Origin: Butyrivibrio sp.
Lineage (GTDB): Bacteria > Bacillota > Clostridia > Lachnospirales > Lachnospiraceae
Assembly: GCA_017620235.1 (NCBI GenBank)
Contig: JAFZQT010000056.1
Coordinates: forward strand, 1 to 64,000
DNA length: 64,000 nt
Reading direction: 5' to 3'
Made by a program: the position numbers and the translations under genes. Below are positions 26,415 through 35,792 of the stretch, in pieces. Each line of letters begins with the position of its first letter. Within the stretch, counting starts at the first letter, position 1. The notes beneath the pieces are model-generated. The model made no database searches. It had not been told where the DNA came from and saw only the letters and a program-made list of their open reading frames with translations.

Positions 26415-27116
26415 TTACACCGTGTGCTTGCTGTAATCGCGTTCGCCGAAGATTCCGGTGCCGACTCTTACAAATGTTGCGCCTTCTTCGATGGCTACTT
26501 CGTAGTCGCCGGTCATTCCCATTGAAAGGCAGTCCATTTTGACGCCGGGGATGTTCAGCTCGTTTACTTTATCTTTTAACTCGCGAAGTCCTTTGAAATA
26601 TACTCGGTTTGACTCAGGATCTTCCGTGTAAGGTGCGATGGTCATGAAACCGCGGATGTTAAGGTGTGAAAGAGTGCTGATCTCTTTTACAAAATCAATG
26701 GCTTCATCCGGTGAAAGACCAAATTTGGTGTCTTCATGAGCCATGTTTACTTCTACGAGTACATCCATTACAAGATCGTGCTTTGCAGCCTGTTTTTCAA
26801 TCTCATCGGCAAGCTTTCTGTTATCTACAGAGTGAATCATGCAGGCAACACCCGGAAGGTACTTAACTTTGTTAGCCTGAAGGTGGCCTATCATGTGCCA
26901 TGAGAGTGGTTCTGTTATCTCAGCTGTTTTATACCTTATTTCCTGAACTTTATTTTCTCCGAATACGGTGATGCCGCATGCCATTGCCTCGCGGATGTCA
27001 CTTACGGGTTTTGTCTTACTTACTGCTATGAGAGTAACGTCCTCTCTTTTTCTGCCCGCTCTATCGCAGGCTTTTTGTATATTTTCTTCCACGAATTCGA
27101 GGTTTTCTTTTATCAT
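26415..27116 (-). CDS. yggS: YggS-type PLP-binding homeostasis protein
   Basis: A 233-residue single-domain alanine-racemase-fold protein. PLP would form a Schiff base with Lys34 in LIAVSKTKP. Other family marks are GENKVQE, WHMIGHLQ(A)NK and LSMGMTGDYEVAI. YggS/YbhA-type proteins buffer pyridoxal phosphate and affect amino-acid metabolism but have no known enzymatic activity. ATG 27116 is chosen, with AAGGAG six bases upstream; a longer frame adds seven residues without a ribosome site. It is divergent from the PilZ gene. Confidence 0.93.
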   Translation of the reverse strand: MIKENLEFVEENIQKACDRAGRKREDVTLIAVSKTKPVSDIREAMACGITVFGENKVQEIRYKTAEITEPLSWHMIGHLQANKVKYLPGVACMIHSVDNRKLADEIEKQAAKHDLVMDVLVEVNMAHEDTKFGLSPDEAIDFVKEISTLSHLNIRGFMTIAPYTEDPESNRVYFKGLRELKDKVNELNIPGVKMDCLSMGMTGDYEVAIEEGATFVRVGTGIFGERDYSKHTV

Positions 27117-27228
27117 CGGTCGCTCCTTCAATGTCATTAGTTTATGTGCGTTTTTCTTTATTTTTTGCCCCTAATAGTATATCATATGATGTGGTGGTGT
27201 AACATGATTCAAGTGGGGAAAAAAGCAT

Positions 27229-28113
27229 ATGAAGGTTAGCGAGATCGCAAACGGATCAGAGGTAAAGATTTATGCGGCCATTAGCGGACACTCGGTTGTT
27301 ATCATGACTGAGGCTATTTTTGGTGTGAATGTTGGACTTCTGGTAAGACCGATGGAGTATTTCGGTAAGTACATTCAGTTTTTAGAACCATCCAATGTTC
27401 AGATCAGGAACAAGCGCGACGGGCGCGTATACAAATTCATGTCTACAGCAATTTCACCGGTTAAGACAAGATATGGTAATTTCCATTTGATCAGGTGTTC
27501 TTCCAAGTTGGAGCCTGAGAATTCGAGAAGAGCAGAGCGTTTCTACATAGAGAAGCTCGGACTTATTTCTGTAAATGGAAATAATATGCAGCTTAGAAAC
27601 TGCCTTGTCCATGATATATCTATGAGAGGAATCTCTCTTGTTGTAGATGATGAAACAGAGTGTGTGCCTGGAGATAAGATAGATGTAATGTTCAGGTACG
27701 GGGCAACACTCCATAATTATGAATTAAGCACAGTAGTTGTCAGGAATTTTAAGCTTGGCAAGAAAAATGCCGTAGGATGCAGCATTTCAAATCTCAATAT
27801 CGATCTTATCGGACTTCTCAGTTCCAAAAAGAACGAGAAAAAGACACAGCTCGATGAGGCACCTGCGACTAACCTTAATCCCAAGATTTCCGAGGAACAG
27901 CAGATTCTGGAAGTCGAAGAGGATGTTGCAAGGGATATCATTCCGGAGAGACCTGCGACCATTACTATTAGGTCGGGCGATCAGTTGAATCTTAAGAAAT
28001 TGGATGATAGTGCAGATTCAGATGATATGGCAATTCTCCGCCGGAATAAAGAACAAAAGATTGCCGATGAGCGGCGCGAGATCGAGAGTATTATCGATCT
28101 CAGAAATATCTAA
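27229..28113 (+). CDS. PilZ-domain c-di-GMP receptor
   Basis: A 294-residue protein. Residues about 1-95 are a beta-rich YcgR-N-like domain. The PilZ domain follows with both ligand motifs intact: RxxxR as Arg100-Arg104 and DxSxxG as Asp129-Ser131-Gly134. It should bind c-di-GMP. The C-terminal 90 residues are charged and low-complexity (ending in RRNKEQKIADERREIES). YcgR-type proteins act on flagella or polysaccharide synthesis. The target here is unknown, but an EAL and a GGDEF protein are encoded within 4.5 kb. ATG follows GGGGAAAAAAGCAT. Confidence 0.87.
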   Translation: MKVSEIANGSEVKIYAAISGHSVVIMTEAIFGVNVGLLVRPMEYFGKYIQFLEPSNVQIRNKRDGRVYKFMSTAISPVKTRYGNFHLIRCSSKLEPENSRRAERFYIEKLGLISVNGNNMQLRNCLVHDISMRGISLVVDDETECVPGDKIDVMFRYGATLHNYELSTVVVRNFKLGKKNAVGCSISNLNIDLIGLLSSKKNEKKTQLDEAPATNLNPKISEEQQILEVEEDVARDIIPERPATITIRSGDQLNLKKLDDSADSDDMAILRRNKEQKIADERREIESIIDLRNI

Positions 28114-28132
28114 GATTTATTTAAGGAAAGAC

Positions 28133-28166
28133 GGAGCAGTTGTTTACTAAAAATAGCTGCTCTTTA
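28133..28166 (+). terminator. Possible terminator after the PilZ gene
   Basis: GAGCAG and CTGCTC pair around a 17-base loop, followed by TTTATG. The T tract is short, so partial read-through to the GH5 gene is possible. Confidence 0.4.
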
Positions 28167-28203
28167 TGCTGTTTACAGCAATAAATGTAGGGGAAAACTA
28201 AAA

Positions 28204-29604
28204 ATGAGAAGAGTGTTTACGATTTTCCTTATCATCTCTTTGATGCTTACCGCATGCGGGGGAAAGGGTGATAAGAAAGCTGCGTCTATAGATGCGGCAA
28301 AGAAGGGGGACCAGACAAGTGAGGTCGATGACGACGCCGGAAAGGTGACGATCGACCTTGGCGGAGTGCAGCTTCGCTGGGATAATCTGGGAGATGCAGA
28401 GCTTAACGCTGAAGAATTTGAGCGCTTTAGCGGAGCGGTGGTAGTTACGGCTTATTACGAGACCAATGACTTCACGGAAGATTCAGCTCATGAGATTGGG
28501 CTAAGACTCAACTGGGATGATAAGTCTTTTGGGAAGATTCAGAAAGTGGAAGAAGGAAAAGATACTATTTCTTTTGACCTGTCTGAAGAACAGAAGCAAA
28601 AGGTTATCGAAGAAGGTGTTGTATACCTGTACGGTCACAATGTTGTCGTTGAAAAGGTTGAGATTACGGGAGATATTGTTGAAGAGACTGAGAGTTCCGA
28701 GCCTCTTTTTACAGATGAGAACGGAGTTCTTAGGGTTTCTGACGGCAAGCTTGTAAATGAAGCGGGCAATCCTATTCAGTTAAAGGGACTTGCGAACTTT
28801 TATCTGAGTGTTGAGCCAAAGCTTGCCCGTAAGAGTGTGTTTAAAAGAATGAAAGATGAATGGGGAGCAAATGTACTAAGGCTTCCTGTTAACGTTGATA
28901 CATCGTCCTGGGGAGCTCCCGAGGAAGGCTATGCTTCGGGTTCTGATGAAGACAGGGCGAGGATTACGGCTACTCTTGATAAGGCGATGGCTGATGCAAG
29001 AGAAGTTGGCATGTATGCAATCGTTGAGTGGGTTGTTCTCGAAGAGATGAATCCGCTTGCTGAGATTGACTATGCGAAGCAGTTTTTTGAATATGTATCT
29101 TCTACATACAAGGATGATAAGCATATTATTTACGAGATATGCAATGAGCCCAACGGTGATGCGACTTGGGAGGATGTAAAAGAGTACTGCTCAGTGATCA
29201 TCCCTCTTATCAGGAACAACGATCCGGATTCACTTATTCTTGTTGGTACGCCCGACTTTTCGGCAGATCTTTATGCACCAATGAACGATCCGCTCGAATA
29301 TGACAATATAATGTACGTATTTCATGAGTATACGGGACATAATAGTAAGTTCCAGCAAGAGATTGAGCAGATAGACAAGGCAATGGAAGCGGGACTTCCG
29401 GTATTTATGACGGAGGTTGCGGGAACTGACGCCGAGCAGGAAGATTATTATGACATGGATACGATTCAGCAGTGGATGCCGATCGTTGAAAAATACAATA
29501 TAAGTTATATAGTTTGGAAGCTCTGGAAGTATTCTGATTTTGACAGAGACGACGAATATTGGAACTATATGCGCGAAAACATGAAGAACGACAGCCCATA
29601 TTAA
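28204..29604 (+). CDS. GH5-family cellulase-like lipoprotein
   Basis: A 466-residue lipoprotein (signal peptide with LTAC lipobox at about residue 18). Residues about 45-165 form a beta-rich module that may bind carbohydrate. Residues from about 178 form a GH5-type TIM barrel: GNPIQLKGL at the start, acid/base Glu315 in YEICNEPNG, and nucleophile Glu404 in FMTEVAG. Such enzymes cleave beta-1,4-glucans or mannans; the subfamily cannot be set by eye. It would act at the outer cell surface. Its place inside a c-di-GMP gene group is unusual. ATG follows AGGGGAAAACTAAAA. Confidence 0.87.
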   Translation: MRRVFTIFLIISLMLTACGGKGDKKAASIDAAKKGDQTSEVDDDAGKVTIDLGGVQLRWDNLGDAELNAEEFERFSGAVVVTAYYETNDFTEDSAHEIGLRLNWDDKSFGKIQKVEEGKDTISFDLSEEQKQKVIEEGVVYLYGHNVVVEKVEITGDIVEETESSEPLFTDENGVLRVSDGKLVNEAGNPIQLKGLANFYLSVEPKLARKSVFKRMKDEWGANVLRLPVNVDTSSWGAPEEGYASGSDEDRARITATLDKAMADAREVGMYAIVEWVVLEEMNPLAEIDYAKQFFEYVSSTYKDDKHIIYEICNEPNGDATWEDVKEYCSVIIPLIRNNDPDSLILVGTPDFSADLYAPMNDPLEYDNIMYVFHEYTGHNSKFQQEIEQIDKAMEAGLPVFMTEVAGTDAEQEDYYDMDTIQQWMPIVEKYNISYIVWKLWKYSDFDRDDEYWNYMRENMKNDSPY

Positions 29605-29646
29605 TTCAAACGACATTTGTGGAAATATTAAATAAATATAAACGAA

Positions 29647-29675
29647 TTTACACGAATATCGGCTGATAGTATAAT
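29647..29675 (+). promoter_or_regulatory. Promoter of the EAL gene
   Basis: TTTACA (29647-29652), a 17-bp spacer and TATAAT (29670-29675), 39 bp before the TTG start at 29714. Confidence 0.75.
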
Positions 29676-29713
29676 GATTTTATACAATTCAGCTTTTCTG
29701 AGAGGGTGATATA

Positions 29714-31360
29714 TTGGATAAGATGGGACTTTTAAGTAAAGTGTTTGAGGCGTTTGCAAACTCTTCGGAGAGCAGATATGTATTTTTATTTGATGTAGAA
29801 AAAAATATCTGTAGATTTTCCAAGAGTTGTGTTGATAGATTTGCGCTTCCCGGCGAGTACGTGGACAATGCCGGTGAAGTGTGGGCTTCTATTGTTAATC
29901 CTGCAGACAGATTCAGATTCCAGAAATCTATTCAAGATCTGCTTACAGGTAATTCCAAGATTCATGATATGAGCTACAGAGCGCTTGATAAGACAGGTGA
30001 GTACGTAGTTTGTTCGTGCAAGGGCTTTCTTATTGATGATGATGAAGGCAAGCCCGTATATTTTGCCGGAACGATCGATAATCACGGAATTGCTACCGAA
30101 TATGATCCCATAACCAATTTATATACCCGATACAAGCTTCTTAATGATCTCAAAGAATATCAGGAAAGAAAAGAAAAGTACATGATACTCATGGTAGGAC
30201 TCTGCAATTTCCATGAGATCAACAATATTTACGGTTATGAAGTCGGAAATAAGGTGCTAAAAAACTTTGCGGAAAAGCTGCTCGATTACCTTGACGGGGC
30301 GTTTGTATTCCATGCGGGCGGAACAAAGTTTGCGATTGTTTCATCTGTATATTCCGAAGAGAAAATGGCGGAAGTGTACAAGGACCTCTCTGAATATGCG
30401 AGAAATTCAATCGAGATAGAGGACAGCAGAGTAGCGATAAATATCGGCGGCAGCCTTTCGGAAGTAAGGAACTTTGATGTCGATGTTCATACAATACTTA
30501 CAGGTGTGCTCCTTGGACTTGATGAATCAATACATGAAAGACACGGAGAGCTTGTTAAGTTTGGCAATGACAATTATGTAAATAATCACGACAGGATAGT
30601 CGTTATAAATACTCTCAGAAACTGCATAAATGATGATTGTAAGGGGTTCTATCTGTGCTATCAGCCCATAGTCAATGCAAATACCGAGAAACTCGTGGGT
30701 GCTGAGACACTTGTAAGATGGGAAATGGAGCCGTTTGGAAACATATCTCCGGGAGATTTTGTTGCGTGGCTTGAGAATGATCCTCTTTTCTACGATCTTA
30801 GTTACTGGATCATGAAGACGTCTCTGAGCGCGATAAAAGAGAAAGTATTGCCGCTTATGCCGGATTTTCTTCTCAACATAAATCTATCATATATGCAGCT
30901 TGAAAGACAGGATTTCAGAAAAGATCTGCTTCGGATAATAGAGGAAGTCGGTTATCCTCCGAAAAATCTGTGTCTGGAGCTTACAGAGAGGTGCAAACTC
31001 CTTGACGAATCATTCTTGAGAAATGAGATGATCTTCTTAAAATCTCAGGGAATCAAAGTTGCGCTTGATGATTTCGGAACCGGATTCTCGGCGCTTGAGC
31101 TTCTCATCACTTTACCTATCGATGCGATCAAGATAGACAGATCTTTTGTCATGGATATAGAGAATATAAAAGAGAAGCAGTATGTTGTGGATGCGATCCT
31201 TGCGTGTGCAAGAAATATGAATATAAGCTCAACGATCGAGGGAATAGAGACTGTGAGCATGAAAGAGATAATGAAAAATTACGGTGCCACATCTTTCCAG
31301 GGTTATCTGTATTCCAAACCGGTCGAGATTGATGAATTTGTAAAGCTGATACAAAAGTAA
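29714..31360 (+). CDS. c-di-GMP phosphodiesterase (PAS, degenerate GGDEF, EAL)
   Basis: A 548-residue cytoplasmic protein. Residues about 15-125 look like a PAS domain. Residues about 130-285 are a GGDEF domain with the motif altered to GGTKF (202-206), so it is not a cyclase but may bind GTP. Residues about 300-548 are an EAL domain with the catalytic set present: ETL in place of EAL (331-333), NINLS, LELTE, DDFGTG, KIDRSF, EGIET and QGYLYSKP. It should hydrolyse c-di-GMP. The start is TTG 29714 with GAGGGTG about five to seven bases upstream; ATG 29723 is an alternative. Confidence 0.87.
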   Translation: MDKMGLLSKVFEAFANSSESRYVFLFDVEKNICRFSKSCVDRFALPGEYVDNAGEVWASIVNPADRFRFQKSIQDLLTGNSKIHDMSYRALDKTGEYVVCSCKGFLIDDDEGKPVYFAGTIDNHGIATEYDPITNLYTRYKLLNDLKEYQERKEKYMILMVGLCNFHEINNIYGYEVGNKVLKNFAEKLLDYLDGAFVFHAGGTKFAIVSSVYSEEKMAEVYKDLSEYARNSIEIEDSRVAINIGGSLSEVRNFDVDVHTILTGVLLGLDESIHERHGELVKFGNDNYVNNHDRIVVINTLRNCINDDCKGFYLCYQPIVNANTEKLVGAETLVRWEMEPFGNISPGDFVAWLENDPLFYDLSYWIMKTSLSAIKEKVLPLMPDFLLNINLSYMQLERQDFRKDLLRIIEEVGYPPKNLCLELTERCKLLDESFLRNEMIFLKSQGIKVALDDFGTGFSALELLITLPIDAIKIDRSFVMDIENIKEKQYVVDAILACARNMNISSTIEGIETVSMKEIMKNYGATSFQGYLYSKPVEIDEFVKLIQK

Positions 31361-31401
31361 TGTTACTGTTGTAAGTGTTTGGACTGAAGTGGGCGAAGCT
31401 T

Positions 31402-31677
31402 ATGATGAGAACAGCACCTTTATCAAAGAGTTTATCATTGGATCAGTTGAATCATCTCACTGATACAGGGCATGTATTTGTTACTCCTTTCGCTTTGAAC
31501 AGGACTGCGTATATAGTGGTCAACAATAAACCTTTTATGGTCATTGTTACAGACATATCTGTCAAAGGGATACAGCTGAGCGGCGCGTGGTATACATGGG
31601 ATGATCTTGAAGCGATGGGAGGAGTTTACGAATCGGAATTTGATGCACTTAAAGCAATAGCCGGAAGTGGACGATAA
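31402..31677 (+). CDS. Small hypothetical protein
   Basis: A protein of 91 residues (or 100 if a GTG at 31375 is used). It is mixed alpha/beta with no TM segment or recognisable domain. Central features are a VFVTPFALNRTAYIVV beta-rich part and DISVKGIQLSG, which loosely recalls a PilZ DxSxxG motif (DISVKG), but the Arg motif is absent. No strong ribosome site is seen for any start. It lies between the EAL and GGDEF genes and is followed by a terminator. Confidence 0.55.
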   Translation: MMRTAPLSKSLSLDQLNHLTDTGHVFVTPFALNRTAYIVVNNKPFMVIVTDISVKGIQLSGAWYTWDDLEAMGGVYESEFDALKAIAGSGR

Positions 31678-31713
31678 GCGGAAGTCTTAGAAGAGACCTC
31701 CGCTTTTATTTAT
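31677..31713 (+). terminator. Rho-independent terminator
   Basis: AGCGGAAGTCT and AGACCTCCGCT pair with one mismatch, followed by TTTTATTTATT. It separates the small ORF from the GGDEF gene. Confidence 0.75.
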
Positions 31714-31761
31714 TAAGAATGTATAAAAAAGTGTAATTTCGTGGGCATTTTAAAGGATTTC

Positions 31762-32955
31762 ATGATAAAATTACTTCTATGTACGATGATTGGAGGTCTG
31801 GTTTTGGAATACGTCTTTTATTACGTTGAAGCTCATCTTGCTTGCATTTTTCTGATGGCGTTTCTTTTGTTCAAAATCAGAAAAGGAGTAAATAAGCAGC
31901 TTTCACAGATATATCTCGGCAATCTGATAATAGTTCTGATAGCATATTGCTTTGCGGAAATCTTTTGGGCGCTGGTTGATGGCGGATATTTAGGTTCATC
32001 GAAAACTCTTTTGTATTTATCTAATGTTTTCACATATCTTTTAATAAATGTAGCGGCATATATTTGGTATGTTTTGTCTGAAGTTATGCAAAAAGAAAAA
32101 TATATCGAGAGTGATCTTACAAGGGTAATCATCAGTGTTCCCGTGTGGATCTCGGCTCTTTTGTGCGTTACAGCGTATAGAACGGGGCTTGTATATTACC
32201 TTGATGATAATGGCAAACTTACAGGAGGAAAGCTCTATCTTATTCTTATAATAGTGCCTTTCGGATATCTTCTTGCCGCATCAATAAAGGCTTTGTCACG
32301 TGCGTTCAGCAAGGACAGATATGCGGAGAGATACATATATTTTATGATCGGAGTATTTCCGGTAGCACCTATTTTACTTGGAATTCTGCAGGCTATGTAT
32401 TGGAGAGTGCCGTTTGTATGCTACGGAAGTCTTGCGGCAGTTTTGTATGTGTACATAACTTATATGGATAATCTTGTATCCATAGATCCTTTGACACAGA
32501 TAAACAACAAGAACCAGATGTACAAGTATCTGGTGCAGAAGATGAGAAACCAGAATCCCGGACTTTCTCTTTTTATGCTGATCATTGACATAGACAGATT
32601 TAAGGCTATAAATGACACTTACGGTTACAGCGAAGGTGACAAGATTCTTGTCAGAGTTGCAAATGCCGTTAAGGATGCGTGTCAGGGACCTAGAAGCAGA
32701 TTTTTTATTTCAAGATACGGCGGAGATGAGTTCGTGGTTGTTGCCGAGATGGCATACAGAGCGGAAGCGAGCTGGCTTGCCGATCAGATAAAAAATAACG
32801 TAAAAAAAATTCCCGAACTTACCGGATGTGTTTATGACCTCTCGGTAAGCGTAGGAATTGCTCAATACGACTATGAGGCTCCTATATCTATTCAGTCATT
32901 TATTGCAAGAGCAGATTCAGATCTGTACAAGCAAAGAAAAATGAATAATATTTAA
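31762..32955 (+). CDS. Membrane diguanylate cyclase (GGDEF)
   Basis: A protein of about 397 residues with seven or eight TM helices in the first 240 residues, then a GGDEF domain with an intact GGDEF signature (320-324) and a DIDRFKAINDTYGY metal/substrate block. It should make c-di-GMP from two GTP. I see no RxxD inhibitory site at the usual place before the signature (SRFFISRYGGDEF). ATG 31762 has AAAGGA close upstream; GTG 31741 lacks a ribosome site. The membrane part may sense a signal; its family is not recognised. Its stop overlaps the end of a small convergent gene by four bases. Confidence 0.87.
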   Translation: MIKLLLCTMIGGLVLEYVFYYVEAHLACIFLMAFLLFKIRKGVNKQLSQIYLGNLIIVLIAYCFAEIFWALVDGGYLGSSKTLLYLSNVFTYLLINVAAYIWYVLSEVMQKEKYIESDLTRVIISVPVWISALLCVTAYRTGLVYYLDDNGKLTGGKLYLILIIVPFGYLLAASIKALSRAFSKDRYAERYIYFMIGVFPVAPILLGILQAMYWRVPFVCYGSLAAVLYVYITYMDNLVSIDPLTQINNKNQMYKYLVQKMRNQNPGLSLFMLIIDIDRFKAINDTYGYSEGDKILVRVANAVKDACQGPRSRFFISRYGGDEFVVVAEMAYRAEASWLADQIKNNVKKIPELTGCVYDLSVSVGIAQYDYEAPISIQSFIARADSDLYKQRKMNNI

Positions 32956-33044
32956 AAGAGCGAAGAAATAAAGTTGATCGCAAGACCGGCGAGGATGAAT
33001 CCTGCCAAAATGGCGAGCGCATAAATAAATTTCATTCTTCCCAT
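32952..33044 (-). CDS. 30-residue single-span membrane protein
   Basis: ATG (33044-33042) is preceded by AAGGAG with a six-base spacer, and a good promoter lies upstream on the same strand. The product has a short basic start (MGRMKF), one hydrophobic helix (IYALAILAGFILAGLAINF) and ends SSLF. With promoter, ribosome site and TM helix all present, this is very likely a real gene. The function is unknown. It converges on and overlaps the diguanylate cyclase gene by four bases. Confidence 0.7.
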   Translation of the reverse strand: MGRMKFIYALAILAGFILAGLAINFISSLF

Positions 33045-33074
33045 GGCATACTCCTTTTTATTAATCATGCTATA

Positions 33075-33103
33075 ATTATATTGTATCTTTTTTGAGGATA
33101 CAA
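33075..33103 (-). promoter_or_regulatory. Promoter of the 30-residue protein gene
   Basis: Read on the minus strand: TTGTAT, a 17-bp spacer and TATAAT. It lies about 30 bp before the ATG. Confidence 0.7.
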
Positions 33104-33164
33104 CCGAATTGACATGTACGTCCAAGGAAATACTGATTAAAACAAATTCAGGATTGGAGGGAGT

Positions 33165-35768
33165 ATGAAGATTTATGTTGCCGGTAATGTGTCCAGAAGT
33201 GGAGATGGGTCGCTTGAGCATCCGTTCATGACTATTTCGGAGGCTGCTGACAGAGCATGCCCCGGAGATACCGTCGTGGTTGCGCCCGGAGTATACAGAG
33301 AGTGGGTAAAGCCTCGTAATTCGGGTACGGAAGATAAGCGAATAACATATATTAGTACAGAACATGGCGGAGCCGTTATCACAGGCTCTGAAGAGATAAA
33401 GGGCTGGGAGGCTTTCGAGAACGTATGGCGTGTCAGAATTCCTAACAGCTATTTCGGAGATTATAATCCGTTCACTACTTTAGTTCACGGGGATTGGTTT
33501 ATCGAAGATCCCAAGAATCCATCACACACAGGAGAGATATATTTAAACAAGAGGTCCATGCTTGAGGTATTCGACCTTTCTTTTTGCATGCATCCGCAAA
33601 AAGATAACAGGTCATGGGAGCCTGATTTCACTGAGTATGTGTGGTATACGGCACAGGAAGACAACTTTACCGTTATCTACGCTAACTTTATGGGCAAAGA
33701 TCCCAATTATGAGAATGTTGAGATCTCAGTGAGAAGAGCATGCTTTTTCCCTGAGGAGAATGGGATAAATTACATTACTTTAAGGGGATTTTGCATAACA
33801 AGGGCAGCAACTCAGTGGGCACCTCCGACCGCTTTTCAGGAAGGAATGGTCGGACCTAACTGGGCTAAAGGCTGGATAATCGAAGATTGTGAGATCTCGG
33901 AGTCCAAGTGTAGCGGAATAAGCCTTGGAAAGTACTTCCAGAGAGGAAATAACAATAAGTCGTCAACATACAGGCTCAAGCTCGGTTCTCAGACTCAGCG
34001 CGATACCGTGTGTCAGGCGGTAAATGAAGGCTGGGATAAAGAGACGGTTGGCTCACATATTGTAAGGCGATGTGATATTCACGACTGCGGACAGACCGGA
34101 ATTGTAGGTCATATGGGCGGTGCTTTCAGTATTATTGAGGATAATCATATCCATCACATCAATATAAGGCACAACCTTGCAGGTGCAGAGATTGCCGGAA
34201 TAAAGCTTCACGCAGCGATCGATACCTGCATAAGGAGAAATCACATTGATCATTGCACAAGAGGAATCTGGCTCGACTGGGAAGCACAGGGCACAAGAGT
34301 GTCGCAGAATTTCCTGCATGACAACGTTCCTCCAAAGGGCACGATCATAGAAGACGGTCTTTCTTTGGGAGAAGATGTTTTCATTGAAGTTTCTCACGGA
34401 CCGACGCTTCTTGATCACAATCTCTTTTTGTCAGATATTGCAGCGAGAATATCGACACAGGGAATAGCGTTTGTTCATAATCTTATCGCGGGCTCTTTTA
34501 CCTATGTGGGAGAGGGCTGCGGTGATATGAGTAAAAAATTCCCTTCGCCGAGATATACGCCGTATCATGTTCCGCATTCGACAAAGATTGCGGGCTTTAT
34601 GACGATCCTTCACGGGGATGCGAGATTTTACAACAACATATTTATCCAGAAAGAAGTGCGCAGAGATCTTGTAGATTATTGCGTTGCGCAGAATTCCGAT
34701 ACCATGGATAAAAATAATTTTATTTGCGGAACAATCCCGTACAATGAGTATCCGCAGGCATCGGAGTATTTTTCACGCTTTGGTAAGAATGTTATCAAAG
34801 AATACGGTTCGACAGATCCTTATTACGACCATCTTCCCGTATATTTCGGAGGAAATGCGTATTATAACGGCGCGAGGGCTTGCGACCATGAGCCTGCTGC
34901 GCACATTGACAGGGATCATAAGATCAGCCTTTACATTGATGAGGGCGACGGAAGATACACCATACATACCAATCTTTATGAGTTTCTTCCAAGAGGCCTT
35001 GCCATGCCTGTAAATTCTGAGGTGCTGGGACTTGCGTTTGAGCCTGAGCAGCGCTTTGAAAATCCTGACGGAAGCAGTATCTCTTTTGACAGAGATTATT
35101 TCGGAAGGAAGAGGGGAAGATTCCCTGTTTCGGGACCTTTCGAGGAGTGTGGAACAGACAGATTTACGGTTCAGACTCCGGATGATGCGTCATCAAAGAT
35201 AGGTCATGAAGAGAAGATCAGAATTGAAGATAAATGGAAAGCAGACCTTAATCCCAAGGAATCTGATGTGGATGAGATCAATGCAAATATCGTGCTCACG
35301 GGCGGTATGAACGCAGTGATAAGTTTTCCTTTTGACGGTGAGCTCTTCAAGGTGAGCGATATGTTTGTCAAAGGAAATGAGATTTGGCTCTACGATAGTT
35401 TGGCAGAAAAATTAGTAGAGCTTGACTGTGAGTACGGAATTTATCATAATATCAAGAAATGGTCCATTGGTGCATTGCAGTCTCTTGATATGAGTGAGGA
35501 TGCAAATGCTGAAGGACTTGCAAGGACAGCAGGAACGCTCTTATGTATACTGAATAAGAGCCTTGCGCATGACGCAGCAGATACTTGTGAGACCATTCAG
35601 AATAAGGTGAACGCCGGGCTTGGTGACAAGGGGATAAGCATGAGATTTACGCCCAAGAACCTAAAGTTCATCAGAGGGAAGAAATTTATTTCACTTGAAG
35701 ATGTGCTTTACAGGATAAGTAAGGGTACCATGGAAGTTGTTACTGAGCGAATAGAACACCTGAATTAA
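33165..35768 (+). CDS. GH120-like beta-helix beta-xylosidase with C-terminal extension
   Basis: An 867-residue protein without signal peptide, so cytoplasmic. It begins with a DUF1565-like repeat (GSLEHPFMTISEAADRA) and forms a right-handed parallel beta-helix. The blocks DIHDCGQTGIVGHMG, AGIKLHAAID and GIWLDWEAQGTRVS match GH120 xylosidases as I know them; candidate catalytic residues are Asp371 (GIWLDW) and Glu408 (DVFIEVSHG). A short insertion lies between them. Residues after about 680 form an extra region not expected in the family, whose known members are about 640 residues. It likely cleaves imported xylo-oligosaccharides. ATG follows GGAGGGAGT; a TTGACA lies at 33109-33114 with a poor -10. 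Confidence 0.7.
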   Translation: MKIYVAGNVSRSGDGSLEHPFMTISEAADRACPGDTVVVAPGVYREWVKPRNSGTEDKRITYISTEHGGAVITGSEEIKGWEAFENVWRVRIPNSYFGDYNPFTTLVHGDWFIEDPKNPSHTGEIYLNKRSMLEVFDLSFCMHPQKDNRSWEPDFTEYVWYTAQEDNFTVIYANFMGKDPNYENVEISVRRACFFPEENGINYITLRGFCITRAATQWAPPTAFQEGMVGPNWAKGWIIEDCEISESKCSGISLGKYFQRGNNNKSSTYRLKLGSQTQRDTVCQAVNEGWDKETVGSHIVRRCDIHDCGQTGIVGHMGGAFSIIEDNHIHHINIRHNLAGAEIAGIKLHAAIDTCIRRNHIDHCTRGIWLDWEAQGTRVSQNFLHDNVPPKGTIIEDGLSLGEDVFIEVSHGPTLLDHNLFLSDIAARISTQGIAFVHNLIAGSFTYVGEGCGDMSKKFPSPRYTPYHVPHSTKIAGFMTILHGDARFYNNIFIQKEVRRDLVDYCVAQNSDTMDKNNFICGTIPYNEYPQASEYFSRFGKNVIKEYGSTDPYYDHLPVYFGGNAYYNGARACDHEPAAHIDRDHKISLYIDEGDGRYTIHTNLYEFLPRGLAMPVNSEVLGLAFEPEQRFENPDGSSISFDRDYFGRKRGRFPVSGPFEECGTDRFTVQTPDDASSKIGHEEKIRIEDKWKADLNPKESDVDEINANIVLTGGMNAVISFPFDGELFKVSDMFVKGNEIWLYDSLAEKLVELDCEYGIYHNIKKWSIGALQSLDMSEDANAEGLARTAGTLLCILNKSLAHDAADTCETIQNKVNAGLGDKGISMRFTPKNLKFIRGKKFISLEDVLYRISKGTMEVVTERIEHLN

Positions 35769-35792
35769 CGTATATTGGGGATAGAATTTTAG

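Noticed and set aside
31402..31677. Second PilZ domain in the small protein
   Set aside because: A DISVKG motif resembles DxSxxG, but there is no RxxxR motif before it and the domain is too short.
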